Shown here: one piece after another, positions 10,473-20,194 of the stretch
How the letters are laid out: each line of letters opens with the position of its first letter
Position numbering within the stretch: the stretch's first letter is position 1
NCBI GenBank assembly: GCA_946803715.1
Contig: CAMPET010000068.1
Location: 282,193 to 304,743 of the forward strand
Direction: 5' to 3'
From: Beroe ovata
Lineage: Eukaryota; Ctenophora; Nuda; Beroida; Beroidae
DNA: 22,551 nt
Notes under the pieces: generated by a model
The model's input: the letters and a program-made list of their open reading frames with translations, nothing else
What the model was told of the DNA's origin: nothing
The model's database searches: none
Position numbers and translations under genes: made by a program

Positions 10473-10590
10473 AGTTTCTTAGTTTCTTAATTGTAAATCA
10501 ACGGAGTTTCTTAATTTTTCCAGGATCCTAGGCTAAGTTTCTTAAATTTTCGGAAATCCTAGGCTCAGTTTCTTATAGAGAGTTTCTTAT
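10473..10590. repeat. AGTTTCTTA word cluster, six copies
   Basis: AGTTTCTTA occurs six times. Two copies follow the longer duplicated word ATCCTAGGCT, implying tandem duplication of about 45 bp. It lies 230-340 bp upstream of the acidic membrane protein gene. Confidence 0.65.
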
Positions 10591-10804
10591 AGAAAAAACT
10601 GAGTGTAGTGTACACAGTTAGAAGTAGGTTATTTATTTACAGTGGTTCCGTCAAGGGCCATTAGGGCCAGCCGACAGCCACAGAGCTGTCGTCAGTCCCC
10701 GTTGTGTTGACAATTTTCCGGAATGAATTCCGCCAGAGAGGGGAAGGTTCGCACTCCTACATGACTCCCAGGTATCAATAGCGTAACTCCAGCTTCTTTC
10801 AAGA

Positions 10805-10816
10805 ATGGTAACGTAA
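10805..10816 (+). promoter_or_regulatory. Three-codon upstream ORF overlapping the main start codon
   Basis: ATG GTA ACG TAA at 10805-10816. The stop shares its last A with the main ATG (TAATG, 10814-10818). Both ATGs have a purine at -3 and G at +4. If 10805 lies within the mRNA, ribosomes would finish this uORF exactly at the main start. Confidence 0.45.
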
Positions 10817-12116
10817 TGGTGGATATGGTAGAAGATACTATGGAAGCAATGGAAGATAGTATGGTCCAAGCAGGACTAGAGGTACAGGATTATCTGGATG
10901 ACCTTACAGCAGAAACCGTCAATTCAGCAGTACCAGGTGTTTTAAAATTCGAACCTTTACACAATTTTTCCAACTTTTCACAGATTGGAACCACTAATAA
11001 GAATCACTGGAATGTTCTTTAAAAGGCGCTGGAACTGTTATTGAGCCCCTTTTTATCACTGTTCGTGAAGCGTTCTTCTTGCAATCATTATTCCTCATTT
11101 CAGAACCTGAAGTCGGGGACGAGAACATTGGAGGAGCAGGTGGAGAGTCTGGCGAGGTGCTGTGGAAAGTTTCCACATTCCTCCTCTCTTACATCGTATA
11201 CCTGCTCATCATGGGCGTGGCTCTAGAGTTTTGGGGGAGATTGAAGGAGAGCACCCGACGGTGCATATCCCATACTGTGAGCAAGTACTTGGTGGGCGAG
11301 GACAAGGTGCAGGATCGGGGAGATCATGATGAAACAGATCATTGTCAGGAGGTTCGTGATGAAGGAGATCATAATGAAGGAGAACAGGAGGTGTTTACAG
11401 ACATACTGGCGGAAGCAGATAAACAGGATGATGCACAGGCAGCAGCTGAAACACAGACAGACTACTCACAGACAGACATGACAGAAGTGGTGGAGACAGA
11501 AGAAGATGGTGCACGAGTACTCGGGGTGTCAGTGGTGACACAAGATGTCGACCAGGGGGACCAGGTTGTGCTCACTAGTACAGAGCACAATGATGACATA
11601 CCACAACTGGAATCTGGGCATGTGCTGACAACTGAAGCTGGATTTGTTGAGATAGACGCTGATCAAGATGTAAAGACGGACATACTGGCAGATATACAGA
11701 TGCACCAGACAGATGAACCAGCAGATTTGACGGCAGATGAGCAGGCAGACATGCAGGCAGACATGCAGGCAGACATGCAGGCAGACATGCAGTCAGACAT
11801 GCAGGCAGACATGCAAGCAGATGAACAGGGAGAAGACTCTGAGGTGGCGACCAAAGATATGCAGACAGACACGCAGACAGACATGTCAACTGACAGCAAG
11901 GTGACGACAGGAGCAGTGGATACGGGAAGTATCGCAGATGACTCTGGTCATGAATCCGGCTGCAATGAGGAAGAGGAAGGAAGGGAACTGGGATTCGATG
12001 ATATCTCGGTCTATGGGATAGCTGAGACGTTTGTTCAGGACACCATTACCAAAGCGGTGGAGCAATGTACTCAACAGCAGGGTAGTGGTGATCATGACGT
12101 CACCAATGTGGCTTGA
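10816..12116 (+). CDS. Single-pass membrane protein with long acidic repetitive tail, 377 aa; candidate docking scaffold
   Basis: Two exons: 10816-10936 and 11104-12116 (TGA). The 167-nt intron (CAG|GTGTTT...CATTTCAG|AA) is phase 1. Residues 1-58 are acidic and Met-rich. Residues 63-85 (KVSTFLLSYIVYLLIMGVAL...) form one transmembrane helix. R86, K88, R92 and R93 follow, so the C-terminal side is probably cytosolic. Residues 106-345 are strongly acidic and low in complexity, with TQTD-type words at 157-160, 163-165, 294-296 and 297-300, and eight AD(M/E)Q tetrads at 251-282. Residues 346-362 (IAETFVQDTITKAVEQC) form an amphipathic helix with the hydrophobic spacing of PKA regulatory-subunit docking helices. 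TQT words are typical of dynein light chain LC8 ligands. I do not recognise a family; both docking roles are inferences. The gene is convergent with the innexin. The reading frame is open upstream to 10765 but has no earlier ATG. Confidence 0.75.
11733..11828 (+). repeat. In-frame 12-bp coding minisatellite, 8 units
   Basis: GCAGACATGCAG and close variants, eight units of exactly 12 bp, encoding AD(M/E/S)Q-type tetrads at residues 251-282 of the acidic membrane protein. It also keeps opposite-strand frames open (CMSA, LPAC peptides), which are not genes. Confidence 0.9.
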
Positions 12117-12216
12117 TATCTGACTGTGACATGACGCGCGGGACAAGTGACAATGTATGGTTTCATGTCATGATTGCACGTGCTACCATGGTGACATGTT
12201 GCGTGGTATTGTACAT

Positions 12217-12252
12217 GTGTTCAGTGTGAATGATGTGTTCAGTGTGAATGAT
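12217..12252. repeat. 18-bp direct duplication
   Basis: GTGTTCAGTGTGAATGAT twice in tandem without change, in the probable 3' UTR of the acidic membrane protein gene. Confidence 0.9.
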
Positions 12253-12338
12253 GCTAAGTGTTGCACTGCTAATGCTGCGGGGAATACGGCCCCCAAATGA
12301 GGTAGGTATGCAACACGGACAGATCCATAGACTGATTG

Positions 12339-12344
12339 ATTAAA
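12339..12344 (+). terminator. Possible polyadenylation signal ATTAAA
   Basis: Common variant ATTAAA 223 bp after the stop of the acidic membrane protein gene, followed by a T/G-rich stretch (TTATTTGTTGG). I saw no AATAAA on this strand before the innexin. Confidence 0.4.
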
Positions 12345-12527
12345 TTATTTGTTGGTAAAAACAAAGTATGGTTTGGTCATTACCCTTATCATCAAGTGTC
12401 CGTTTTCAAGTGAAAGTATGTGAAAAATATAAAACATAGTATAATACGAATATTGAATACCTAATACCTATGTGTCAAAAGTGTCATTGGAATGATGAAT
12501 AAGTACCCCCAACCAATTCGGTGAAGT

Positions 12528-12533
12528 TTTATT
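12528..12533 (-). terminator. Polyadenylation signal AATAAA for the innexin
   Basis: Canonical AATAAA on the minus strand about 120 bp after the innexin stop codon. With the plus-strand ATTAAA at 12339, the two convergent genes would end within a few hundred bases of each other. Confidence 0.6.
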
Positions 12534-12650
12534 TCATGACAAATAATGTTTCAAAGAAATAGAACCCACGCGATTATACGATTGATCGAAGGTTGTTATA
12601 CTTATAGGGTACGCGATTCTGAGGTTCCTATATCCGAATTCCTACGTAAG

Positions 12651-15397
12651 CTAAAGGGTATCCTCAAACTCTAGCTCATTCTCAGGATGAATGAACTCGT
12701 CATCGTCTTCATTGAAACCCTTCCGCTCCGACTCCACGAGCAGATTGACCAGTTCATTAAGCACGTGCTCGAATATCTTGGGGTTCACGTTCTTAGCAAT
12801 CAGCTGCAGGATAACCCGGCCGGAGGTACCGGATTTCCGCCATATTTCCGAGTACGCAGGCTCGTCCCGGAGGAAGGAAGTGGCGAGGAGGTTACGATAG
12901 CTGCCCTGGATGAAGCAGAGGTTGGAGATGGCGCAGAGGAGGGAAATGACGTTAACCACCACGGTTACCACCAGCCCACCCCAGAATATGAGGAAGAGGT
13001 ACTGGTAGACGACATTGGCAGGCAGGACACACATTCCTTGCTCCTCCTCAATACCTGCAGGGGGATGCTAACCCGTCAGAGAAGGGTGTGTGCACCATGC
13101 GGTGGTGTGAACCTGGGTGTGCACCATGCGGTGGTGTGAACTTGGGTGTGCACCATGCGGTGGTGTGCACTGCAGAGTGCATAAGGTGTGCAACATCGGG
13201 TGTGATATGGTGGGTTATGGGTCTGTGTTCCCAGATATTATCAATCGAACGTAGCTAGCACAACTACTAGCACAGAAAAACCTACAGGATATGAGAGGAT
13301 AATATAATCGTATGAAAAATATAGCACTGATGTTTGAAAAATGGTTACCGTTTCTAGGTATAAATTTTTCTCGCTCGGGTCCCAAAATATTTCCCAAAGG
13401 CCAAAAGGGCAAAGGCAAGCACATCACAACACTGACAATTACATCACGCGGCTACACAGTACATTAATTTGGTGAAATCCAAGACATACATTGAGATAAT
13501 ATGGCAGTGATATGATTACCTGTTGCGCCCCATCTCTTGATCTCACAGGCTGCCATCTTGGGGAAGAGTTTATCCTGTATCTGTGTCTTGTAGTTCACGC
13601 CAATCTGGGAAATTGGGTCATGTGAGTGCCCTCCGACTGTGAAGTATGAAGTGCTTCTCTACAGCAGCACGATGTGGTAGTGTCCATTGCACACTATAAG
13701 TGAAAGTGGTGCAAAGGGTCTACATACTACGATGGATATCCTACTTATTGTGTGAGCTCCCAATTAGAATGTTGTTAGTTTAAGAGCGGAATCTGGGGAA
13801 TCTGTCTCACCTCCTCCTCTTCTCTGGACCACAGGATACCGTACTCGAGAAAACTCCCGATGTGGAACATCTGGGCAGTCAGCCAGAAGAGAAACACGGA
13901 GAAAGCGAGGTAGCACGCCTTGGTGGAGACGATGGTGAAGAAGAGTAGGTGTTTCTCAATTCTCTTCCCAAAGTACTGGTCTGTGTGCATGTATGCGTGT
14001 ATCCGTACGAACAGCCACCTGGTGTTTAGGTGGAGGATCAATGGAACAGGGGGACTAGGAGAGAACAGCAACGATAAAGAGGTATAGAGGAGAAGTGGTG
14101 TCAAGGGATAGTGCTTTAAAGGGAAAGTGCTGTCAAGAGAAAGTGCTGTCAAGTAAACTGGTGTCAGGAAGAAAGTGGTGCCCAGAAGAAGTGGTGTCAA
14201 GACAAAGCGCTGTCAAGAGAAAGTGGTGTCAAAAGGAGGTGCTGTCAGGAAGAAGTGGTGTCAAGTAAACTGGTGCCAGGAAGAAAGTGGTGCCAAGAAA
14301 AAGTGCTGTCAAGGAAAAGTGTTGTCAAAAAAAGTGCTGTCAAGAGAAAGCTCTGTGGAGAGAAAGCGGTGTCAAGAGGAGGTACTGTCAGGAGGAAATG
14401 GTGTCAAGTAAACTGGAGTCAGGAAGAAAGTGCTGTCAAGAAAAAGTGGTGTCAAGAATAAGTGGTGTAAAGGAGGTGTCCTATCAGGAGAAAGCGCTGA
14501 ATGAGAAGACTGTGTGTTTACCTGGCTGCTTTACTGGTGAGTAATTCCAAATCTTCAGCAGTTTCCACTGGGTTGTGTAACATCGCTATCACTGGCTTCA
14601 GAGCACCCATTCCTGTACAATGTTGACTATATAGATAATCTGAGGACTCTCTAAAACATTGATTTAAATTGACTCATTTCGTAGATACCTGCAACATATT
14701 CCAATCTCAAGTACTATCAATTGGTACAAACCGAAGAATTTGAACATCATGTAGGGCACAAAGAAGATGCACGATGCAGTCCAGAAGTAGAAAGCTGTAA
14801 ACTGGTACCACGAGTGATAAATCCTGCGGAGGGGATGAATTAGGGGGTGAAGTTGCTCATGAATGCGATATCATTATTCCCCCAGTATCACTCCTGATCA
14901 GGACCAGGCAATACAAACAAGGCAAGCCTTCTCCTAGTAATCCTAGTAAATTAAAATTAGGCACGAATTTCACGGGACATAAAACCGATCTGTATCACCG
15001 ATGTTATCTGTCCACGAAACAGTTTTCAGATAACAATATAACATCCGGCAAGATCTATCCATTATGTACGCTCAACAAGATGATATCACCCCGTCCCTCA
15101 TCCCTATAGTAGCACAAATTACCTCTGGTATTTGATATCCTTCTTGTGTTGAGGGCACACTATTCGAGCCCCGTTATCCAGGACTCTGTCTAGACAGGAG
15201 GGAGCATCCTCGGGAAAAACTCCTGATTGTGATATGGTGATCAGTGATTTTGGTATGGAGACTACTCCAGTAGCATGGGCTGGAGGAGGGGTACTGGGGT
15301 GAGAGTAGCACTTATAGGATGGGGTGAGGTCATGAGTCGGTATACTTCGGGCATGGGTGGAATTGGGTACTATGAGTATGGGGGGTGCAAGACAAGT

Positions 15398-15434
<37 letters not shown>

Positions 15435-15484
15435 AAACCCCCCCCCACACCACACACACAAAAAAAAAAACAAAAAAAAAAAAN

Positions 15485-15516
<32 letters not shown>

Positions 15517-16340
15517 GGGGTATGGTAGGATGGAGGAATGGTAGTCGTATCCCTCCCTCAGAGTGTAGATTCCCTGGGTCCAGCAGTAATCCTTCGCAAA
15601 CTCCGCTGGAACCTGGAGCAGCAGCATTATCCGATGTTGTTATTAATAACGGTCACTGTCTCATATGCGGCACTACGGCCACACACTCTCAACACTTTTA
15701 TAGATTTGAGTGAACAGTACTCACTATTCATACGGGGGTCAAGTTCATACTAAACCGACGCCTCTTAACATACTGAGCGTTTTTTAGTGCATCGAGACTA
15801 TACTTTTGTTCAGGGGGAGTTCCTTGGCCTTGCCCAAACTCCGATATTGTCCTCACCTATTCTTAGCAAATTTCATAACCATTATGTGAGACTTAATGTG
15901 GCTCTATACAGAAAATTCCAAGTCCCCACTCATTGCGTTGACAGACTTTTTCATACGCCCATCATAATACAACAAAGGGATTCAATGTCTAGGAATTCTA
16001 GGAGGGCTATTGTATTGATAGTTTGCTAATGGCCTACAAAATCTATTGCTTCTCGGTCGTATTATAAATCCTAAGTTCATTAATTATTACGTAGATACCC
16101 AATACCCATACTATACCCCGTAGTAACTAAAATCAAAGAGTAGTCACACACTTCTATTACCTTGATGAATCCGTCACACTCGATAACACTGCCCGTGTAG
16201 CTGCGCATAGTGATCACACTCCCAAACAGCACACACATTATGAACATGAAGCTCCTGTTCCACTGATCCCATCCGTCGTCCAGGGTGATTACCTTGAACG
16301 GGGCCAGCCGGGGGAAGAGGGCTAGCACTTCCAACACCAT
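12651..16340 (-). CDS. Innexin (gap-junction/hemichannel subunit), complete, 8 exons, 418 aa
   Basis: Exons in coding order: 16340-16161, 15612-15516, 15222-15123, 14823-14732, 14612-14522, 14018-13811, 13604-13520, 13054-12651. All introns are GT-AG and phases agree (0,1,2,1,2,0,1). Start context is GCCATGG. The product should be a four-pass plasma-membrane channel subunit. TM1 is about 31-47; TM2 136-156 (FYFWTASCIFFVPYMMF, with the family proline P149); TM3 213-237; TM4 303-325. Loop 1 has C55, DYCW (C70), C102 and C115. Loop 2 has FPKMAAC (C276) and MCVLPAN (C293), matching the innexin CxxxP region. Residues 157-188 (GMGALKPVIAMLHNP...AARW) are typical of ctenophore innexins as I remember them. 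The tail is acidic. Length fits the family. The intron 2 donor sits on a TG repeat; introns 5 and 7 hold minisatellites. Family certain; exon 4 uses a weak donor (G|GTTTGT). Confidence 0.93.
13086..13172. repeat. 29-bp tandem repeat, 3 copies, in innexin intron 7
   Basis: GGGTGTGCACCATGCGGTGG plus TGTGAACTT, three copies with minor change, starting about 30 bp from the acceptor of the last innexin exon. Confidence 0.85.
14091..14490. repeat. 15-bp minisatellite in innexin intron 5
   Basis: Roughly 26 units of about 15 bp (AAGTGCTGTCAAGAG and variants GGTGTCAAG, GGTGCCAGG). A longer word, AAGTAAACTGG, recurs at 14151, 14263 and 14406, indicating duplication of blocks of 110-145 bp. The array fills most of the 503-nt intron. 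Frames stay open on + (KVVSRE-like peptides), but these are repeat products. Confidence 0.9.
15399..15515. repeat. Compound microsatellite in innexin intron 2
   Basis: (CA)n, then C-rich and poly-A tracts, a single N at 15484, then (CA)n again. On the innexin strand it reads GTGTGT... directly from the 5' splice site at 15515. Confidence 0.95.
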
Positions 16341-16841
16341 GGCTATGTGTGTGTGTGTGAGTTGGGTGTGATTATATCTATAGACTACAGCTGGTTATAG
16401 GGGAGGGAGGGGGGAAAACTGCAGGAGGGGTCTGTCATATGGAGGAAGTGAACGATGTGACAATTAGATGAATGATGGGATAGTAGGTTTTCGGACACGC
16501 CCTGAAAATTATACAGGATGTGGGCACAGGAAGGATTGGGGAGAGGGAGGGGTTGTTCGATAACTTGTGTGAAATGAAACAGCAATAAGATAGATCACAG
16601 TCATCGGCTCAACGACAGAGCTCGCACACAACATGTTCGATAGAAAACAAGAGATTGTACAACTGATTTTTGTTCTGATGATGCTAACACTAACACACAC
16701 ATGTAATTGTAACAAGCACACATGAGCCAACATATTGTACTGCACACTTGTCATTCATGTTGAGACGGGCGAAATCATGAATTGAGCGATTGTGATGCAG
16801 GATGATTGTTTGTTTGTAAATTTTCAGTTCATTGAATATAA

Positions 16842-16912
16842 GTTTGTAGTTAATTGAGGAGCTTAGTTTGTAGTTAATTGAGGAGTGGTTTGTTGTTAAT
16901 TGAGGGGTGTTA
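16842..16912. repeat. 23-bp tandem repeat, 3 copies
   Basis: TTTGTAGTTAATTGAGGAG-type unit three times (the third reads TTTGTTGTTAATTGAGG), ending 8 bp before a TATAAATA word. Confidence 0.8.
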
Positions 16913-16919
16913 TGTGAAG

Positions 16920-16927
16920 TATAAATA
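16920..16927 (+). promoter_or_regulatory. Possible TATA box
   Basis: Consensus-quality TATAAATA immediately downstream of the 23-bp repeat. No recognisable coding exon follows on this strand for several kilobases, so it may be chance, a non-coding promoter or a relic. Confidence 0.25.
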
Positions 16928-17227
16928 GTACCACAGTAGTACTACTTATGAGTGCACAAAAGTTTTTGCTTCAGTTCTTGAGATTTAAGTTTCAGTCTGG
17001 TTTCCGAGCTTCTAGAACAAGATATACCTGTTCATTGTTCAAGCATTAAATTCAATGAATAATTAGTGTCGATACATGAATTTCATATACATGGAAGAAC
17101 TCAACTAATTATGTTTCTCTAATCTCTCATGAAAAAATTTAAAATGATTTCAAAACTTGAAGCGAGGGTTTAGGGGAGCAGTCCCCAGAAGCCAGGCAGG
17201 TTTTTCTATACTAAACTTAAGGCCTGC

Positions 17228-17595
17228 CATGACGTGGGTAATGGTATTGCATACTGGTGTCAACGCATTCCTACGTCAGAGTTATGTCGTGGTGTCAGCA
17301 CGTTATGACGAATGAGTCCTCCATTCGTCACAGAGGATTTTCATGACGTACTACATACTGGTTTCAACTCATTCCTACGTCAGAGTTAAGCAGTGGTGTC
17401 AGCAGACTATTACAGAGACCTGTCATGTCGTAGGTATTACATACTGGTGTCAACAAATTCCTACGTCAGAGTTATGTCGTGGTGTCAGCACGTTATGACG
17501 AATGGGTCTCCATTCTTCCCAGAAGCCTGTCATGACGTACTGCTTACTGGTGTCAACGCATTCCTACGTCAGAGTTTTGCAGTGGTGTTAGCAAG
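17228..17595. repeat. Tandem array of about 80-115-bp units rich in TGACG/CGTCA
   Basis: Four units starting at 17228, 17342, 17424 and 17531 (the last partial). Each runs CATG(A/T)CGTA..., CTGGTGTCAAC, TTCCTACGTCAGAGTT, GTGGTGTCAGCA. The first unit also carries the perfect inverted repeat TGACGAATG-agtcctc-CATTCGTCA (17306-17330); unit 3 keeps only its left half. About a dozen TGACG or CGTCA words, the CREB/ATF half-site, occur in 370 bp. The array lies 0.9-1.25 kb upstream of the innexin start. Confidence 0.85.
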
Positions 17596-19071
17596 TTTTT
17601 GTCGTCGTCAATTCTGATCTTCTTCTAAATATCAAAAAATTCAGTTTGCTCTTTTAATTTTTCTATTCCCGTCGGTAACACGAGGAACCATTTGCACAGC
17701 AATGGTACTATTGGACAGGAACTACTGAGACAAGATGAGGGTCGCTGAGGGTTACAACTTTAGGAGGGTGTCAGAGTCTCAGACTTGAGTGCTTGATCTG
17801 CCATTTAGATTGTTGCAAAGGAAGTGAAGTAGGCAGTTTGGGCTTATGATTGTAATGAGTAGATCTGTCTAATATACTCTCTCAATAAGGAACAAACCAA
17901 TATATGGGAAGCAAATTGAAATACTATTTTGAATCTTGCAGATTTTAACAAAATATCAGTGGAAATAAAATCATTTTTCAATAGTTATGTTTTCATCAAT
18001 ATGAACTGTTATGTGTGGATCTGTTATGTGTCGATCATGAAAATCTAATCCAAAGTAATCTAAAAGCCATGTGAATCTGAAGAAGAAAATATTATAAGCG
18101 ATTCCTAAAAAGAGACTTTTTAACAATCAAAATATCAAAGAAGCCGAAAATTAAAATCCCCTACATGGCCGGATTTTCCATCCGAAATCCTCTCAATGTT
18201 CTAATCAACATGATCAATAACTTGACAGAGCTTTTACACGAAATTATAACACATTGAAATTTTACTTGACATGGAATCAATGGAAACATTGTTATTGCGA
18301 GGACCTGGAAATTGGTCAAATGTAATCGTATATGGTGTAGCGGTCGAACACATAAAAAAGCCAGGTCCTGGATGAGAATATTTTCATTGCTATCCACGTC
18401 TCTTAATAAAGGAGCAACAAGGAACCAATAACTACATCATCTAGTTAGAAAAATCTAGGTTCATGGACTCGAGATTTGAATAGGTACCAAATTGATGACT
18501 TTACAAAGCTCCATTATGGTAGTGAAAGGTTCGGTGTTAACTGAAAACATGTCCATTGAATAAGCATCTATTAACCCCCATGGTGTCACGTGGAAGCATT
18601 GTTGCAATTTACGACATTATAATCACGAAAATATTCACTTTTGGACATGTTTCCGCTTCACCCATCAAGCAATACATGTGAGGAGAAAAGGTCGTTCAGA
18701 TGATTACTAACAGCGACTGTACATGTAAGTACCTTTGTAATGCAATTACCTTTGCTCTCATTACTTTTTCCATGCTGACTGAGTGAGTGACAGCATTGAG
18801 GAAGGAACTTCGTTATGAGTGTATACTGTGTAGTGAGCTTGGTGGAAGAGGTTTCCACCCGTTGAATAAAGTCTTGTTATTAAATCCTAAGTTCAAATTC
18901 CTAAAGATATATCAAATTTGGTATCTCAACCGAAAAGTAAAATAAAAACAGCGAATCTCATGCATGATATTCTACTTTTGGTGATTGGAACTGTTTTGAT
19001 ATTGAGTTTTGCCTTTGAAAACTCCACGGTGATCGAAATGCTCTATATTTTGACATATTGGCTCTTGATCT

Positions 19072-19184
19072 AGGGGCCCTATTCGAAACAGAGTGACTAA
19101 AATGTAAATAAGCAATTATTTTACCACTTGATTCTCTCTTATGACTTTTTGTCTCATGTCCCCTTAGTTTCGTATAGGCCCCCT
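19072..19184. mobile_element. MITE-like element, 113 bp, 18-bp terminal inverted repeats
   Basis: Left end AGGGGCCCTATTCGAAAC (19072-19089) matches the reverse complement of the right end (19167-19184) at 16 of 18 positions. The flanks GATCT (19067-19071) and GATAT (19185-19189) agree at four of five bases and may be a decayed target-site duplication. The interior is AT-rich without an ORF. The size fits a miniature non-autonomous DNA transposon; I cannot assign a superfamily. Confidence 0.65.
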
Positions 19185-20194
19185 GATATTGATACTTGAC
19201 AGTAAACATGGTAACATTTAATAATAGCTACAAAAAAGGACGATCTCTAACGTCTATAATATGAACACTAAAACATGAACATAGTGCATGAAATCTATAC
19301 ACAGAGTCGTCCAAAAGTGTGAAAGCGAGTGTTACTATTATCCGATCGAATCAAGCAGTTTTGAGTTAAAAGTCCCCTTCCAATGAAATCCTTGCTTATG
19401 GACGACTCTCTTATTACTCAAGAATACTCCGACACATACACACAAACCATTTGAGTACCATATTTTTCACATAAATCGGGATCGTTCAAAAACTTGAGGT
19501 GATCAATTTTGTCTGATTCAAGCATCCACTTTCTTTCAATGTTCGTGTTCTGGTTTTGCCACGTTACAAAACTATCCCTTTGTGAGAAAATGATGTTTGA
19601 CCGATCCCATGATATGTGCTAAAGGAGTGAGAAAGCCACCTATTTCTAAGAAAGCTCACCAGGAAGAAATCTAACATTCAGAAGTGCGAATAATATCCAA
19701 CAAAGAACTATAACAGCTGTAACGGTAACCGATTATCATCCAATGATTGATAAAAGGCCGGCTATCGCAACTATAATCAGCGGTATGAACACTGCAACCA
19801 GCTGATGAGAAATAATACTAGGGGAGAAGCTTGCAGCACACCATTAATATCAATCTCACATTGAGATTATCGAGGACGGAAGGAGTTTGACAAATCAATC
19901 GCACCGCAACCTGATTGATGAATCTAGGGGAACGATCTATGCGTTATCGATACGTAAAGGCAACTACAGACAGCCTCGTGTTTACCACATTGTTCAACCG
20001 AAGGAAGAACGACTGGAGTTTGAAAATCGTTTGAAGATTGGGGTTTTGACATGGTCAACTCTTGTTGTGCTGCAAGCATGTCTGATGACGATAAGTTAAC
20101 ATGAAGCAGCATAATTCACCAATTATGTGACAGCGCTATTCCATTAGCAATTACACAGCTATTTACAAAATTTTCCTAAAAAATGAGACACCTC

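Noticed and set aside
11575-11899. Minus-strand frames with LPAC and CMSA repeats
   Set aside because: Shadows of the 12-bp coding repeat in the acidic membrane protein.
14175-14544. Three plus-strand frames of KVVSRE-like repeats
   Set aside because: They lie in the minisatellite of innexin intron 5 on the opposite strand.
14689-14823. Longer innexin exon 4 ending at 14689 joined to an acceptor at 14054 or 14018
   Set aside because: It is in frame, but it replaces the family-typical MGALKP...LHNP...AAR segment. The separate exon 14522-14612 supplies that segment with matching phases, so exon 4 ends at 14732 and the next acceptor is 14018.
15119-15753. Cys/Val- and His/Thr-rich frames through the CA repeat and N
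   Set aside because: They are translations of microsatellite DNA; only the innexin exons at 15123-15222 and 15516-15612 are real here.
19887-20099. 70-codon plus-strand open frame
   Set aside because: It begins with TTG, not ATG; the open stretch reaches back only to 19848, with no clear acceptor and no recognisable family.
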